Shown piece by piece: positions 49,708 to 61,704 of a DNA stretch of 64,000 nucleotides. A model generated the notes under the pieces. The model had not been told where the DNA came from. It searched no databases and was given only the letters and a program-made list of their open reading frames with translations. Source of the DNA: Rhodotorula mucilaginosa (Eukaryota; Basidiomycota; Microbotryomycetes; Sporidiobolales; Sporidiobolaceae); the NCBI GenBank assembly GCA_034406715.1, contig CP137869.1, forward strand, positions 496,001 to 560,000, in the 5' to 3' direction. Each line of letters opens with the position of its first letter. Positions within the stretch are counted from its first letter, which is position 1. A program made the position numbers and the translations under genes.

Positions 49708-51202
49708 CTAGATGAACGAGTACCCGCGCGGTTGGTGCGCGACGGCTTCGAGGTCGACCTTGACGGCCGCCGGCGGCAAGCCCTTCCCGACGTAGGCCGG
49801 TCGAGCGCGCACTGCGGGGCTCTGGACCGGACTCGGCGGGAACGAACCCGTCGAGCTGTCGATGGTCGAGGCCGTTTCGACGAACGAAGGGAGCGAGTCG
49901 TTGGTCCGCGGACGCGACGACGACGATGAGGAAGACGACAATCCGTCCGAAATGGAAGCGAGGCTCTCTGAACGCGAATGGCTCGAGTGGGAGCGCTCGA
50001 GCACCGGCGCCGCGGGGCCGAGACGCGTGGTCGTGTCGCGGGACGGTCTCCTCGACATGCTTGGCGCCGCCGCCCCGAGTTGCTGCACCCCTTCGATGAT
50101 CGCCGCCAAACCGTTGCTGGCGTCCCCTTGTGCCAGCGACGACGACCTCGAGTGCTTGCGGGCGTGAGAGCTCGTCTTCATGTAGTCGATGGCGGCCTGA
50201 GCGGCGAGCGCCTCTTCGCGTTCGCGCTCGAGTCGCCGCAGCTCTTCGGCGTTGGGCGGGGCCGTCAACGGGAAGCGGTACGGCGCAGGTCGGGGAGGCG
50301 GCACGGGCGGGAGTCTCGAAGTCGAGGCCTGAGCGGATCGGGGACAAGGGGTTCATTCAGTCAGCCTTGGGTGCGAGCGCGCGGCCGCGGCGGCGCCAGA
50401 GGATGACGCACCTGGGGGGCGTCAAAGGACTGCCTCGACGTGTCATATAGCCTTGTCGACTTGGTCGGCAAGGGCGGCGGGCACTCGTCGGCGTGCGAGG
50501 CCCCATTCCGACTCGCCGGTCCGTCGAAACCGCTCGATTCCTCCTCTCCGGCGCACCCAAAGTCAAAGTCGCCCTTGCGGTGGTGGAAGCGCTTGAAGAG
50601 CTTTGCCTTGCCGATGCGCAAGTCTGCGAACGAGGTCGCCTTGCCGAGCGGGCGCTGTGGGCGACCGTGTGACGGCGGCGGCGGCGGCGGCATGGGAATG
50701 TTGGATGAGGACGACGGCGACGAAGACGACGCGACGGGCGGCTGCTGGGCGCTCGGCGGGTGCCCCAGAGTCGCGGCGTGCGAGAGTGAAGCAGAGTGTG
50801 TCATACTCGAGGTCTCTGGGTCTCTCTGCGCGTCGTCAAGGGTGTAGAAAGGGTCGAAGAAGCCTTTGTCCGCGTCGAGAGGGAAAAGGTTGCCGAACGA
50901 GGAAAGTCGAGCGAGGTCCCCTTGTGCGAGAGAACTGGGACAATGGGTAGAGCAGGAGCAACAGACTCGGCTCGAGTACCGAGTGCAAACAGCAGCAGCA
51001 CAGCAGCAGCACAGCAGCAGCCAAGGTGACCGGACCCCGCGACTTCTCACCTTTTTTCCAACGGTTCCGCTTCTCCGTCCCGATCACAAATGACCGGCGC
51101 GTCCTTATTCCTCTCTCGCCCGCAGCTCGCGCGCAACTCGTCACAACCGTACCGTACGTATATGTGATATATAACAGATAATGGTGGGAACGCGGTTCGC
51201 AT
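49708..51202 (-). CDS. Unknown 431-aa Ser-rich protein
   Basis: Three exons close in frame: 51051-51202, 50412-50934 and 49708-50328 (152+523+621 nt), introns GTGAGA...CCCAG and GTGCGT...GCTCAG. The product is mostly disordered and Ser/Pro-rich. More conserved-looking pieces are LARLSSFGNLFPLDADKGFF, DPFYTLDD, GKATSFADLRIGKAKLFKRF and the helix AEELRRLEREREEALAAQAA; the end is RPAYVGKGLPPAAVKVDLEA to YSFI. A basic KAKLFKRFHHRK next to SFADLRIGK may be a membrane- or protein-binding patch, which is a guess. The first intron carries CTG repeats. The start is only 87 bp from the stop of the upstream channel gene, so it is tentative. Confidence 0.6.
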
Positions 51203-51289
51203 CACAGCAGTTCGACTTGACCTCCCCGCCACTTCGTCACAACGACCACCCTTCTCCTGCAGAGATTGTCTTGCCTCGGGGAATCTTCC

Positions 51290-52746
51290 TCACGACGACG
51301 AGAGTGTCGCAGGCCGTGCCGGTTCCCACGTGTTGCCCAACGAGCCGCCGCCCTCGCCGAGCATCTCGAGGTACTCGCGGTGCAAGTCGGCGCAGAACCT
51401 CGCCACCGGTAGATCGTTCGGCTCGACCCCGAACGGGTCGCTCAGCTCTTCTGCCGCGCGGTCGATCCCAAAAAAGACGGCCGCAGAGATGGCCGTCGCC
51501 GGGATGCACCAGATCCCGATCGTCCGAACGAGCTGGAGCGGTACCGCGCCGACGTAGACGAGGAGGAGGAGTTGCAGGTGGATTTGTAGGATCAGCGGGA
51601 TCGGAGCTGTTTCGAAATGTACTCAAGCTCAGTATAGGTACTCCGAGAGACTCTAGTGAGTCGACTCACTGTCGCGGATCCGCTCGAGCGCCGTCAAGCT
51701 GTCGGTAAACTCCTTGAGCGCGTTGTTGCAAGCGGCGAACGTGACCCCGTCCAGGACGCTCGTCTTCTCACTCGGAGAGTCGCGACTCGGCAGCTTGGTC
51801 TCGTGCCAAACGGCCAAGTAAGCTTGCATCGCCCGGATGAGCGACAGCGGCAGATTCGACGGCTCGCCCGTCGGCAACGCGTGCGGGAAGAAGCGCTCAG
51901 TTGAAGGGGGCGCGTTCAGTCCCGCGATCGCGCGGTCCTCCTCCGGTGCCGAAGAGTGCTCGACGACGAACGAACCGCGCTTCTCGGTCGCGGCGGCCGG
52001 ACGTTCGCGAGCTTGGAGTGGCGTCGAGCGGTACGACTCGACCAGCGTGACCGGGAGCAAATTCCGGAGTTCCGCGTGCTCGATGCCGGGCTGGTCGCGG
52101 AGTCGGTACATGACCGAGAACGGGAAGGCGCAGACGAGCGAGCACAGTTCCTTGATCGCCGCTGTCCGCTGCGCATCGTGAGGAGAATTCGACGGCGGCG
52201 GGAGGGTGAACACGAGCGTTCGAATCAAGTTCCGCGTTGTTGATTGAATGCCTTGCCATGTCTTGCGCCCTTCGTACCACCTGCAGCGTGAGCGGCATCG
52301 GACATAGTCAGTTTCGGGTGCACTCCTGGCAGGTCTCGCTGGAAAGGGGCAAGTAGTCGCGAGTGCAACGCTTCGTACGCTGTCCCGGAACATGTGCTGG
52401 ATGACTCACCGCTCGTAGCTGGACGAAGCCCTAAAGCTGACCAGCAGGCCGGTGACCATGGACAGGATCCCGACGAGGGACCCTGCCGACGAGACCATGG
52501 GCATGTGGCCTCGCTCGTGCAGCAACCAGACCACCGCAGCCCATGCCGAGTAGATCGCAACCTGCTCCCGTACAGCATGCCATGCCGAGAAATCTGGGCG
52601 TCCGCGACGAGAGGGTGAACCGCGGTGAGTTCGATGACGCAGCCCCACACGATCAAGAGGAGCAAAGGGACTGCGAGCTTACGGAGCAAGCCAATCTTCT
52701 GCACACCGCGTGTCCTCCTTAAACGAGTCGCTAGTGGAACTGCCAT
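51290..52746 (-). CDS. Bestrophin-like (UPF0187) membrane channel protein
   Basis: ATG 52744-52746, TGA 51290-51292, three or four introns, about 400 residues. Helices include RKLAVPLLLLIVWGCVIELT near the N terminus and SAGSLVGILSMVTGLLVSFR, followed by the family signature ASSSYERWYEGRKTWQGIQS and TTRNLIRTLVF. Then CSLVCAFPFSVMYRLRDQPG, LPLSLIRAMQAYLAVWHE, a soluble helix CNNALKEFTDSLTALERIRD, IPLILQIHLQLLLLVYVGAV, and GIDRAAEELSDPFGVEPNDL, another conserved bestrophin/UPF0187 block. Fungal and plant relatives are thought to be anion channels; ion selectivity cannot be read here. A Ser/Ala tail ends ATLSSS. Confidence 0.87.
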
Positions 52747-52936
52747 TTTCAGTCCGGCGGGGTTGAATTGATTGAGCGGAGGAAGCGAGCGATCGTTTCT
52801 CGAAGTTCGCTCTCGTGAGAGCATGCAACCCAACTTCTGCCAATGCACGCGCTTTTACTTGGCCCGGAGCGCTCAGAGATTTTTACAACCCGTCGTGCAG
52901 ACGCGCGGAAAAAACGGAGTCGGTTTGCATGCGAGT

Positions 52937-55356
52937 CTATTCGAATTTTTCTCCCTTCTCTTTCGCCTCCTTGACCGCTCGCTCCGCCGCCGCCAGCGCG
53001 TCGACGAACCATCCCTTGAGCATCTCCGGGTCCTCCAACCCAGTCGAGATCCGAACGAGGCCCTTCTCGACGCCCCATTCCTTTGCCCAGCTGAGCTCGG
53101 TGTAATGCGCGAGGATCGTGTACGGACACGCAAGGGTGAAGTTGGTACCGAGCGACGGGCCCTTGTAGCACGGGAGGGCGTCAAAGAAGGTGCGCGAGGC
53201 GAGGATCGACGAGAAAGTGAGCGAGAACAGGGCGCCATAGTTGCCGAAACCGTTCGCGTCGGCCGGCGGGGGTCGAGCTGCCGCCAGGTACTGCTCCGGA
53301 GTCTGGTACTTGGGGTAGTACACCTCGGAGACCACAAAGTTATCCGTGTCGTCGTCCAGCGTGATCGAGGCCGACGACGGCAGGACGATTCCGGTGGCGG
53401 GCGGACCAGGGATCCTCCTCGTTTGCAGGTAGTCGCACAACATCTCGGCATTGTGGTTCTCCTGCGCGACTCGAGCCTGGAAGTCGCGAGAATTGCGTTC
53501 CATGTAGATCGCGTCCTCGTCAAAGTAGGCGTCCTCGTACCGTTCCTCCTGAGCAGCCTTGAGCGCTGCGTAGTGCGGAGCCTTCGGGTTCAGCACGAGA
53601 CTGCGGCGCGGACGAGCTGTAGTCAATTTGCGGCACTTATTCTGGATCGAGAGAGGTGTGACGATGGAAGGGACAACTCACCTGCCGCCCATGACGTTAC
53701 TGTCACCGCTAAAGACCTTGGTGAGACTGCTGACGACGATGTCGGCCGGCGGCAATGTCTCGACGTTGACGAAACCGGCGATGGTCTCGTCGACGACGAT
53801 CAGGAACCCAAACTCGTCCGCGAGCTTCCTCAGCTCGTGAAGTGGCGGCGAGCGGAGAAGCGGGTTCGAGGGGAACTCGCAGAAGAGAGAGAGGACGGGC
53901 GGGTTTGCCGCTTCGAGCGTTCTCCGCAGGGATGGCAGGTCGGACGTCAGACCGAGGCCGAAGAAGTGGCAGCCTGGCCCCCACTTCTCGAGGATCTTCA
54001 AAGTGTCGGTGTAGGGGAAGCTAACGTGGCGAGAGCCCAAACAGGATGTCAGCATGCGGAGATAATCGATACCGGGCGCACGATGACTCACCCGAAGCAA
54101 ACGCTTTTGCCAACTTGGCGCCCTTCGCGCTGCCATGCGTGCATGGCCAATTGGTGCGCGTGGAAGATGGCGTTCATGCCGCACGGGTAGAGCCAGACGT
54201 CGTCCTCGGTCAACCCCTTCACACCGCGCGAGCTCTCTTGCTGGTCGACTTGCTTGCCCTCCAGCTTGAGCTCGTCGACGGCCAACTCCTCGCCAGGCGA
54301 TTCGGACAAGACTCCGGCAATGCGGCGACGCATCGCAAGCTTGGCGAGGGGAGCGAGCGAAAGGTCGAGGTTCCGACCGTATCGCTCTTCGACGTAACGC
54401 GCGAGGACGTCCTCGTCTTGTTCGACGAGTTGGCTGTTCGTTATACGTCCGTTTTCCTCAGCGGCAGAGAGGACTGGCGGGGGCGGCAGCTGATCGATCG
54501 AATTAGAGAGGGACGACGATTGCGGAGAGGCATCGGCGCTGCCGCGGCGGCCTGGCACTTTTGTCGTCGAGTATCGCTGCTTCGAGGCGGTCGAAGGCGG
54601 CCGGGACAACTCGCCCGTACCGTTGGCAACCGTCGACGTGCCTTTCGCCACCTGGTACCGTCCGCCCTTGTTGCCATACCGCGATGCGGCTGCACCGGGG
54701 GCAGCTTGACTCCCCGTCGCGGCTTGTTCCGCGACAAAGTAGTGCGTCGCATCGGTCTGACCGTCGCCGATTGTTGGGGGCGCAACTGCAGATGATGTCG
54801 AGGTGGAAGTCGTCGCGGGGTCGGCCGTCTCGATCTCGCCGAGGAGGACAAGACAGCGCTCGGCGACTCGAGACGAGATCCCCTCGCCCGTATGTTGCCA
54901 GTACTGCTTGGCGACGGAGAAGTCGGATTCGGGGAAGAAGCATGCCCAAACGGTGACGATCCGTGATCGCTTCCCATCCGCGGCGGGCTTGGTCGACTCG
55001 ATCGACCACGACTGGACGCGCGACGAGACCGGCTTCTCCCGCGAGCTCAAGAAATCTGAGCACGATCTCGCCGTCTTCTCTGTCGGCAAGAGAATGCAGG
55101 TCTCCTTGTTCCCGTCAGGTCCGTCTCGGCCGAATCGACTCGTGGCGAGGTCAGCGAGTTGCTGGATCTGGTGGTGAATGAAGAAGCGCGGGTATCCCGA
55201 GGTCATGGCGTCCTTGATCCGTTGCGCGCCTTCCTCATAGTCGACATTGTCCTGCCACTTCGGCAACGCGACCGAAACGGCGTGCGGCGTCAAAGCCGGA
55301 ACGAGGTCGCCGACCTGCGACGGGGGCGGCGCCTGGACTCGGAGGGCGACAGGCAT
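52937..55356 (-). CDS. Cystathionine gamma-synthase, fungal type
   Basis: PLP enzyme of trans-sulfuration toward methionine, joining cysteine to an activated homoserine. ATG 55354-55356, TAG 52937-52939, two short introns around 54024-54093 and 53619-53682. As in fungal STR2 proteins, a long N-terminal region (about 420 residues, with [20 protein letters not shown] and a Ser/Thr-rich linker) precedes the PLP fold: [63 protein letters not shown], the lysine motif [49 protein letters not shown] and [13 protein letters not shown]. Intact, with the catalytic Lys in STKxFSG context. A confident family call. Confidence 0.92.
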
Positions 55357-56084
55357 CAAGAAGGACGTCGCGGTCGTGGTCTAAGAGCCTGAACTGTGTA
55401 CGGGAGGTGTCGGTGAGTTGTCGGCCTTTGCGAGTCAAAAAGAGTGGAGCCGGTGAAGCGTCGGGTCCGGTATGACGAGGAGGCTTGCTTGGGGCCGCGC
55501 AAGTGTAGCGTCTCGTCCAATCAAGCTATATGGAGCGCCTCGACAGTGAAAGACTCTGCAGGAGGCTGTTTACGGGGCGGAACTGGCTTGCGGATCTCGC
55601 TTTGCGTGATCGCGGAACAACTCCCGCGGCCGCCGCGGCGCGAGAGCGTGCATCGATCCGCTCGACGATGGATGACGGGGTCAAGAGCTATGTGACAGGT
55701 TATGCGATTGCAAAGAGGCTTATGCGGTTGCGAGTGAGTATTGACAAGAGACAGGAAGGAGGGAGAGAGAAAAAAAAGAGACGACAAAAATCCCGGAATG
55801 AGGCGAGAGATGCTATAAACGATGGGGAGAGAGGAAAGGTTGAGAGAATGATCTCGCGTGGGCCTGTCTATGTACAAAGGAAGAAGTAGGCGTGCGAGAT
55901 CGCCCTCGCGGACGTATTTACAGTAGCGTTAGGAGGGGGGAAAGGGTGGGCATTGTCGAGCTCGCCGCCAGTCTCGGTTCCGTCCGTGGTTGACGCTTCC
56001 TCCGGCGAGAAGGTCGGCGACCACATGGCAAGGCAATTTGTCGGCGGCGACGAGTCACAAGCGAGCGAAGGGAAACAGGAGCAT
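55357..56084. other. Intergenic region upstream of cystathionine gamma-synthase
   Basis: Holds the promoter of the synthase gene and the 3' end of the small gene at 56085. A purine run (GGAGGGAGAGAAAAAAAAGA, about 55757-55785) stands out. No gene supported. Confidence 0.4.
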
Positions 56085-56641
56085 TTACTTGACCCGCGGC
56101 GTCATGCGCGGTGGCGGCGAACTCTGCTTCAGCTCCAGGTCGGACTTGACGCGGTCGTAATGCGAGTGAGTGTACTTGTAGAGATTACCTGTGGTCGCAA
56201 GCTCACGTTAGCGGAAATGTGTCTCGGACGGGCTATGCGCCCCTCAACGAGACCAGCTAAAAAGGAGGGAGCGGGGAAAACCCAACTCACGGCGGTACGC
56301 AATCAAAGGGTCGGTCTCGGTGTTCTCAGAGTCAATCGGAGAGCCGTTCTGGCCATTTGCCGAGGGCTCGAGGCTGTTGCCCTCGTAACCGTCGCCACGC
56401 TGTCCGGAGGTGCCGTCAAGGGTTCCGAGCGGCGAGGAAGAGAGGACCGGCGACGTCGTCGAGTCGTTCGTCGATTCGGCCGAGCTGTTGCTCGACAGCG
56501 AGTTGCCGTTCTCGGTCGGAGGAACAGAGACTGCAGACCTGAGGAGACGGACGGGTCGACGCCATCACGAAGCAGTTTGAGAAGGTCAGTCCAAGTCCGC
56601 GCTGTCGCTTCCACTTCACCCCTGCTCACATCTTGGCTTCG
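56085..56641 (-). CDS. Small unknown protein, 117 aa, start codon split by an intron
   Basis: Not recognised, and missed by simple frame scanning because the ATG is divided: AT (56640-56641), intron 56539-56639 (GTGAGC...GGACTGACC...CTCCTCAG), then G plus 247 nt (56291-56538), intron 56189-56290 (GTGAGT...CCACAG) and a last exon 56085-56188; 2+248+104 nt gives 118 codons with TAA. It starts MSAVSVPPTENGNS, is Ser/Asn/Thr/Gly-rich, and ends in a more conserved-looking DPLIAYRRNLYKYTHSHYDR, VKSDLELKQ, PPPRMTPRVK. The acidic-then-basic C terminus resembles a short binding motif. Function unknown. Confidence 0.6.
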
Positions 56642-57307
56642 CAGCAAGGGACTCTGAGCTAGAGTACACAGGCAAGACGAGGGAAAGGTGTGATGGGGCG
56701 ACCAAGTTCTCCGGAGTTGAGCGAACGCTTCAAGGCACGCGTGAGAAAGAAAAAGTTGATGACGGACCGCCGTCATGGAGGAACGTCATCCGGCGGTGAC
56801 GACCTAGTCCGGCCCGAGTCCTGGCGTTCGCCTCCCCCCAAGCTCTTATCTAGCCTGCAGCTCTTGAACGCGCACGCGGCTATGCAGGCTATGTAGCCTC
56901 CAGTTGCTGTGACAGGCGAGTGCAACTTGGACCAGAAGAAGGTTCGATGCTGCGGTCGGCCGCCAAGTCCCTCGCCCGCGGCGTCGCTGCAGCAGCTTGC
57001 AAGGTATACGCGCATGGTCGATCGTGGACTACTTCAATTGGTTAATACTGATAGCCCAAATGGAGATTGACAATCGATCAAACCGGGCGGCAGGGCATCA
57101 TCGCGACTGAAAGCAGCTTCGGAGAAGTATCCGAAGCTGGCTAACCCCGAGGGCCTGCACACCGAGTACTGCGACTGACGTGCACGAGAATCAGATAGTG
57201 CACGGTTTCTCGATGCATATGCGGAGCCGCGCACATTCCTGGTGCGGCTATTGAGCCAGGAACTCAAGAGTTGCAGTGCTGGAACGGTTTGCACTTTCCG
57301 CGAGCGA
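56642..57307. other. Intergenic region between the small gene and PRP40
   Basis: Would include the promoter of the 117-aa gene and the PRP40 3' end. Less GC-rich at 57030-57080. No supported gene or RNA. Confidence 0.4.
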
Positions 57308-60176
57308 CTACAATTCTCCCTCCTCGCGGTCCTTGACGCTCTGTAGTAGGCAAGCCAGTGCAGTCCAATGGGTCAGAAAAGGGGACTGCGAGAGCCGCGG
57401 GACCGGAAAGTCCGGAAAACTAGCAGGTGGACTTACCGTCATGGACATGTCGTCACCGGCCTTCTCCAGCCGGGGAACTTTGCGCTCCGGCCCCCGCTCC
57501 TCGTCACCATCCTCCTTGCCTCCTGCATTCAGCGTGCCGTGCAGGTCGGCCGCGCTAGCACTGCTCGCCACCCGCTTCCTGTGCTCCCGCGAAACGCCAT
57601 CCGTGCCGTCGTCGTCATGACCCGCTGCCAGCGCCCCACTCCCCCTGCTCGACCTCTGCCGCCTCGAACCGTCCTCCGTTCCTGCGTCGAGCATCTCGCT
57701 GTCTTCATGATCCGCAGGCGCGTGCGAGCTCCGACGGGTCCGCCTGCTGCTCTCGCGGTCGCGCTCGCGCTCGGCATCCCGCTCGCGCTCGTACAGGCGG
57801 TCTCGCTCAACGCGGTCCATCTCGGCTGCGCGCTTCTCCTGCTCAGGCCCAAAGACCAGCATCAGCATCAAATCCAGCTATTCGGAGATCTGCGCGAAGG
57901 AGTGGAAGCGCACCTTTTGCCTCCGGACAAACTTTTCCCACGCCTGCTTGCGCGCGTCCTCGTTGCCTTCGAGCGCTTTCCACTCGTCCGTCTCGTTCAC
58001 GAGCGGCACGACCTCTTCGTACGTCGCCGTGTCGACGTCGATCGGGGGGTCGACCTTTTTGAGCGCGTAGCGGAGGTCGTCGACCAAGATCCGGATCCGC
58101 TTTTCGGCTCGTCGGCGCTCGTCGCGCTTTGCTCGAACGGCGCGGTGTTGCAGCTGGTATGTATGGGCGTGCAAGACGAGGCGGGGGAAGGGGGGCGTGT
58201 CAGCGACAAGGCAGACCATGGGCACCAGTCGAGGTGAATCTGAGGAAAGGTGGGAAGGAGCAGTCGAAGAAAGGGAGCACGCACCTTCTCGAACGTAGCG
58301 CGGATCGCAGTGTAATCCATGCTCTCCAAACGAACGTCGTCCTTGATCGCGGCGAAAAAGTCGTCTTCCTTGGTCGCCTCGTCGACGACGAAGCCCCGCT
58401 CTTTGGCGACCGCCTCGATCACGAGCTGATTCTCCTCGGCTTGGACATCGAGGTCGTCGACGAGGTCCCAGAACAAGTCGAGTGGGCTCGAGCCCGGTTG
58501 GCCGAGCAAGGCGAGGTAGCGCTCGTCGTGCGCCAGCAGCGGGTACACCGACTTCCACGTCGTTCCCGCAGAGATCTGATCGGCCTGGACCAACTCGCGC
58601 AACAGCTCGTTGAATCCCTCGCGCGCCTTGCGGGCCTTGCGCCGTCGCTCCTCGGCGCGCCGCTGCCGCACTTCGGCGAGTTCCTTCTCGGCGCGCTGGA
58701 CCTCGTCCTCGAACACGGTGATCATGTCGATCGGTTCGATCCGCTGCAGTTCGGGGTCGCGGTGCCACTCGGGCGTGCGCATGATCAGACCGCGCGCGTC
58801 CTGCCACCGGACCGGACCGGCGAGGTCCAGTTGGAGCGATTGGAAGATCGCCGTCAGCTTGTCCATGTTGCGACCGCGCATCTCGCGCTTGCGAACCTGA
58901 CCACAGCAACGGAAAAATGGTTTGTGTCAGCCCGGCAAGAACGAAGCTCCTGACCGCGCAGGAGGCTTGCTCACCTCTTCGTCGTGGCGGAGCTTGTTGA
59001 CAAAGTCGTGGAAGAGGACCTTGCGCTCTTCGTCGTTTCGCGGCATCTTCCAGACGTCGGGGCACTTGGCCTGCATGATTTTTCTGCCGCGCTCAAAGCT
59101 CCACCAACTCTTGACGCCGTCCTCCATGAGGACGCCGCCGCCGATCCGGTCCATGGCGCGGTTCCACTTGTCGCGGCATTTCGCGATCGACTTGTCCATC
59201 TCTTCCTTTTCCTTGGCGCGCTGCTCGTCGAGGTACTTTTCGAACGCGGCCTTGCGTTCGGCGAGCGTCTTGAGCGCCTTGTAGTACGGTTCGGTGATCG
59301 CCTCCTTCATGACCATCTCCCAGGTCCAGGTCTGGTTGACGCCGAGTTGTCCGAGCATGTGCTTGAACGCGGCTTCGGCTTCGCCATGCGTCGCAAACAC
59401 GGGCGTCGGTCCGCCCGGACCGCCCGTCATCGAGAGCGCCATCGGTGTCGGTGCCAGACGTGGAGCCATGCCGCCGTAGCCTCCTCCTCCTCCTCCGTGG
59501 TGTGGACCGCCGCTGCCGCCGGGAGGGACGAGGGCGCCGGTGTGCGAGTTGAGAGGCGCAGGATTGTGCCGAGCGGGCGAGCGGGCGCCGCCGGAAGGGC
59601 CGAGCGGAGGAGCGGCGGGACCGCCAGGCGACATGCCCGCCGGACCTCCCGGACGGAAACTGACTCCGGGGCCGGTCGGGGGCATGCTACCGACTCGGGC
59701 AGGTGGAGGGGGAGTTGGCATAGCAGGAGGTGCACTGTTTGGCCGGGGTTGACAAAGGTCAGCCTGTGTGTTCACCGTGAGTGCGGCGAGACGAGAAGGA
59801 TCACCTGAAGCGAGCGACGATGTCTGCGCGCGCAACGGGCAAGCTGTCAGCCTCGCAGAGGTGCACTCGGGAGCAGGAGAGCGGACTGACCGCTGATCTC
59901 CTTTGGCATGGACCAAGTCGTCTCTTTCGAGAGGTTGTGGACCCAGTACTTGCGGCCTCCGGTCTCGTACTCTTTCCACGGGGTCTTTTCCATTTCGAGT
60001 TCGACTCTGGACTTGAGTTCCGACGGTTTCTCCCATACGGATCCCTTCTGCGGGTGCGACCAGTACGGGCGACCGTCGGGCGAGGTGTGCCGCGTCCAGA
60101 GCGAGGCGGCGGCGGCGGGCGCTGGACTCGGACTGGCGTCAGTTCCGGCTGGACCGGGGGAAGGGCTCGCCTGCAT
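57308..60176 (-). CDS. PRP40: Pre-mRNA-processing factor PRP40 (WW-FF protein)
   Basis: U1 snRNP-associated factor that bridges 5' splice site and branch point. ATG 60174-60176, TAG 57308-57310. Two WW domains come first: LWTRHTSPDGRPYWSHPQKG-SVWEKP and PWKEYETGGRKYWVHNLSKE-TTWSMP. A Pro/Gly-rich linker follows (APPAMPTPPPPARVGSMPPT), then a series of FF domains: THGEAEAAFKHMLGQLGVNQ-TWTWEMVM, AERKAAFEKYLDEQRAKEKE, ERKVLFHDFVNKLRHDEE, KLTAIFQSLQLDLAGPVRWQ, AREGFNELLRELVQADQI and DYTAIRATFEKL. The C terminus is Arg/Glu/Asp-rich (ERDRLYERERDAERERDRES) and ends SVKDREEGEL. Five or so introns. A confident, apparently intact orthologue, fitting a genome this rich in introns. Confidence 0.94.
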
Positions 60177-60853
60177 GGCTGCTTAGACCGCGTGTGCGAG
60201 GTGACAAAGCGAGAGGAGCGAGCCGAGTTCTCATCATCGTCGCGTCTGTGCCGGCGTCTCGAGGTCGACTTTGTGTAACGACAGCGTGTCTCATGTACGA
60301 TCGATTGCGTTGCTCCGACAGCTTCTACTAAGGACCAGGCGAGCGCAGCTCTCCGTCTCCCGCTTGCGCCCCCTCATGTGCTCGCGCCGGACGGCATCTC
60401 TCTCCCCGACTCGGAGACTCTTGATGCTGCTAATTCTGCTATTCGTCGCGCTCTGGATGTTGCTTGTTTACGACGCTCCGGGATCCGCCAGCTTCCCGCA
60501 TCTCCTGCTCACATCGAGAAACTGCACCCTGGTGCGACCGCCGGAATAGTAGTCTCCGTGTCGCTGTTCGCTCCCCTTTCAACACCGCCCCAACACCGCC
60601 CCAACACCGCCCCCTGCACAGCCTTGCCCACTCCGCACCGCAAGCTCCTGTCCACCATGTGGCCAAGCGACAAGACATGCCCGCGCGGCGGACGTACCGC
60701 CCCGGGTTTCGGACAAGCCGCGGACTCTTACAGTAGGCGGACGCGAATCGAGCTGCTACCGTCAACGGTCCGGCATCGATGCGATTCTCTCTCTCTCTCT
60801 CTCTCTCTCTCCCGCTCCTGATCCTTCAAACGCAGCAGTAATCCTTGCCCGCT
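60177..60853. other. Intergenic region with (TC)n tract
   Basis: Divergent space between PRP40 and the duplicated-exon gene. It has a short CCCCAACACCG direct repeat at 60584-60615 and a (TC)n run of about 13 units at 60786-60812, close to the next ATG. No coding frame is supported. Confidence 0.5.
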
Positions 60854-61704
60854 ATGCCCGTGCACCCTGAAGAGACGACCGACAGCGATGATCCTCAACA
60901 GATCATTGACAAGTTTTACGAAGAGCTTGCGGTCTCCGATCAAGATCTCATCCGGATGGACAAGGGCGGGTTCAGGAATTGGATGGACGCCATGACTGAC
61001 GGCATTGCCTGCTTGGCGGAGCAGTCCCTCCAGGCCAATGCCCCAACTGATCAAGAACTACCCAAGTCCAGCCCGGCGCGCAAGTCACTCGACATGGTCC
61101 GGATCGATCGGGAGCGCCACATTGAAGAGTGGCGCAAAAGCTGGCGCACAGAAGATATCCAGGCCTTGATGGTGCAAAACCTCTTCCTCAGACCCTGGTA
61201 CAAACCCAAGTTTGAGTATCTCGCCCAGCTCTCCAAGGGCCTTGAGTGGTTACTGGTGAGTGCCGGTACGCGGGGTGCTGTGATACAAAGGGCTGATGAG
61301 ATTTCTTCCAGCCTGAACCGCTTCAGATCATTCAGAAGGACATCACGCAGTACCCTCCTGAAGACTACGTCAGCCGCGAGTTTCGCGAAGGGTTGGAGCT
61401 CAGCGACACGGAGTTGAACAACCTGGACAAGGACAAGTTTGGCGAGTGGATGACTGTCATGATCGATGGCATCTACAGCCTTGTGGAAGGTCGTCTAGTG
61501 ATTGAACGCAGGAGTGACATCCGCAGGGCTCGCACTGCCAAACCTCTGCCCTGGAAGGATGAACAGCTCCAAGAGTGGCTAAAGTGTTGGGAGGAGAAGA
61601 GAATCCAGGGCTTGGTTCAACGTCTGCAAGAGGGCAGACCCTTGCGCAAGAAGAACTTCCAATATATTGTTCACAACGTCCACCATGGCAAGTGGTGGCC
61701 CCTT
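60854..61704 (+). CDS. Unknown protein built from two tandem duplicated exons; 3' end unresolved
   Basis: Exon 1 (60854-61255, 134 codons) and exon 2 (61312-61704, 131 codons) each start and end in phase 0 and encode related halves. Half 1: SDQDLIRMDKGGFRNWMDAM, DGIACLAEQSL, HIEEWRKSWRTEDIQALM, FEYLAQLSKGLEWLL. Half 2: SDTELNNLDKDKFGEWMTVM, DGIYSLVEGRL, QLQEWLKCWEEKRIQGLV, FQYIVHNVHHGKWWPL. Both halves end at a GTGAGTG donor in the same place, so the intron position was duplicated too. No known domain recognised; alpha-helical and charged. Past 61704 either the frame reads through to TGA 61990-61992, or another exon follows; none is convincing. Confidence 0.6.

Noticed and set aside
57878-60036. 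Long alternative frames across PRP40 on both strands
   Set aside because: Shadows of the WW-FF gene; the PRP40 frame has clear domains.
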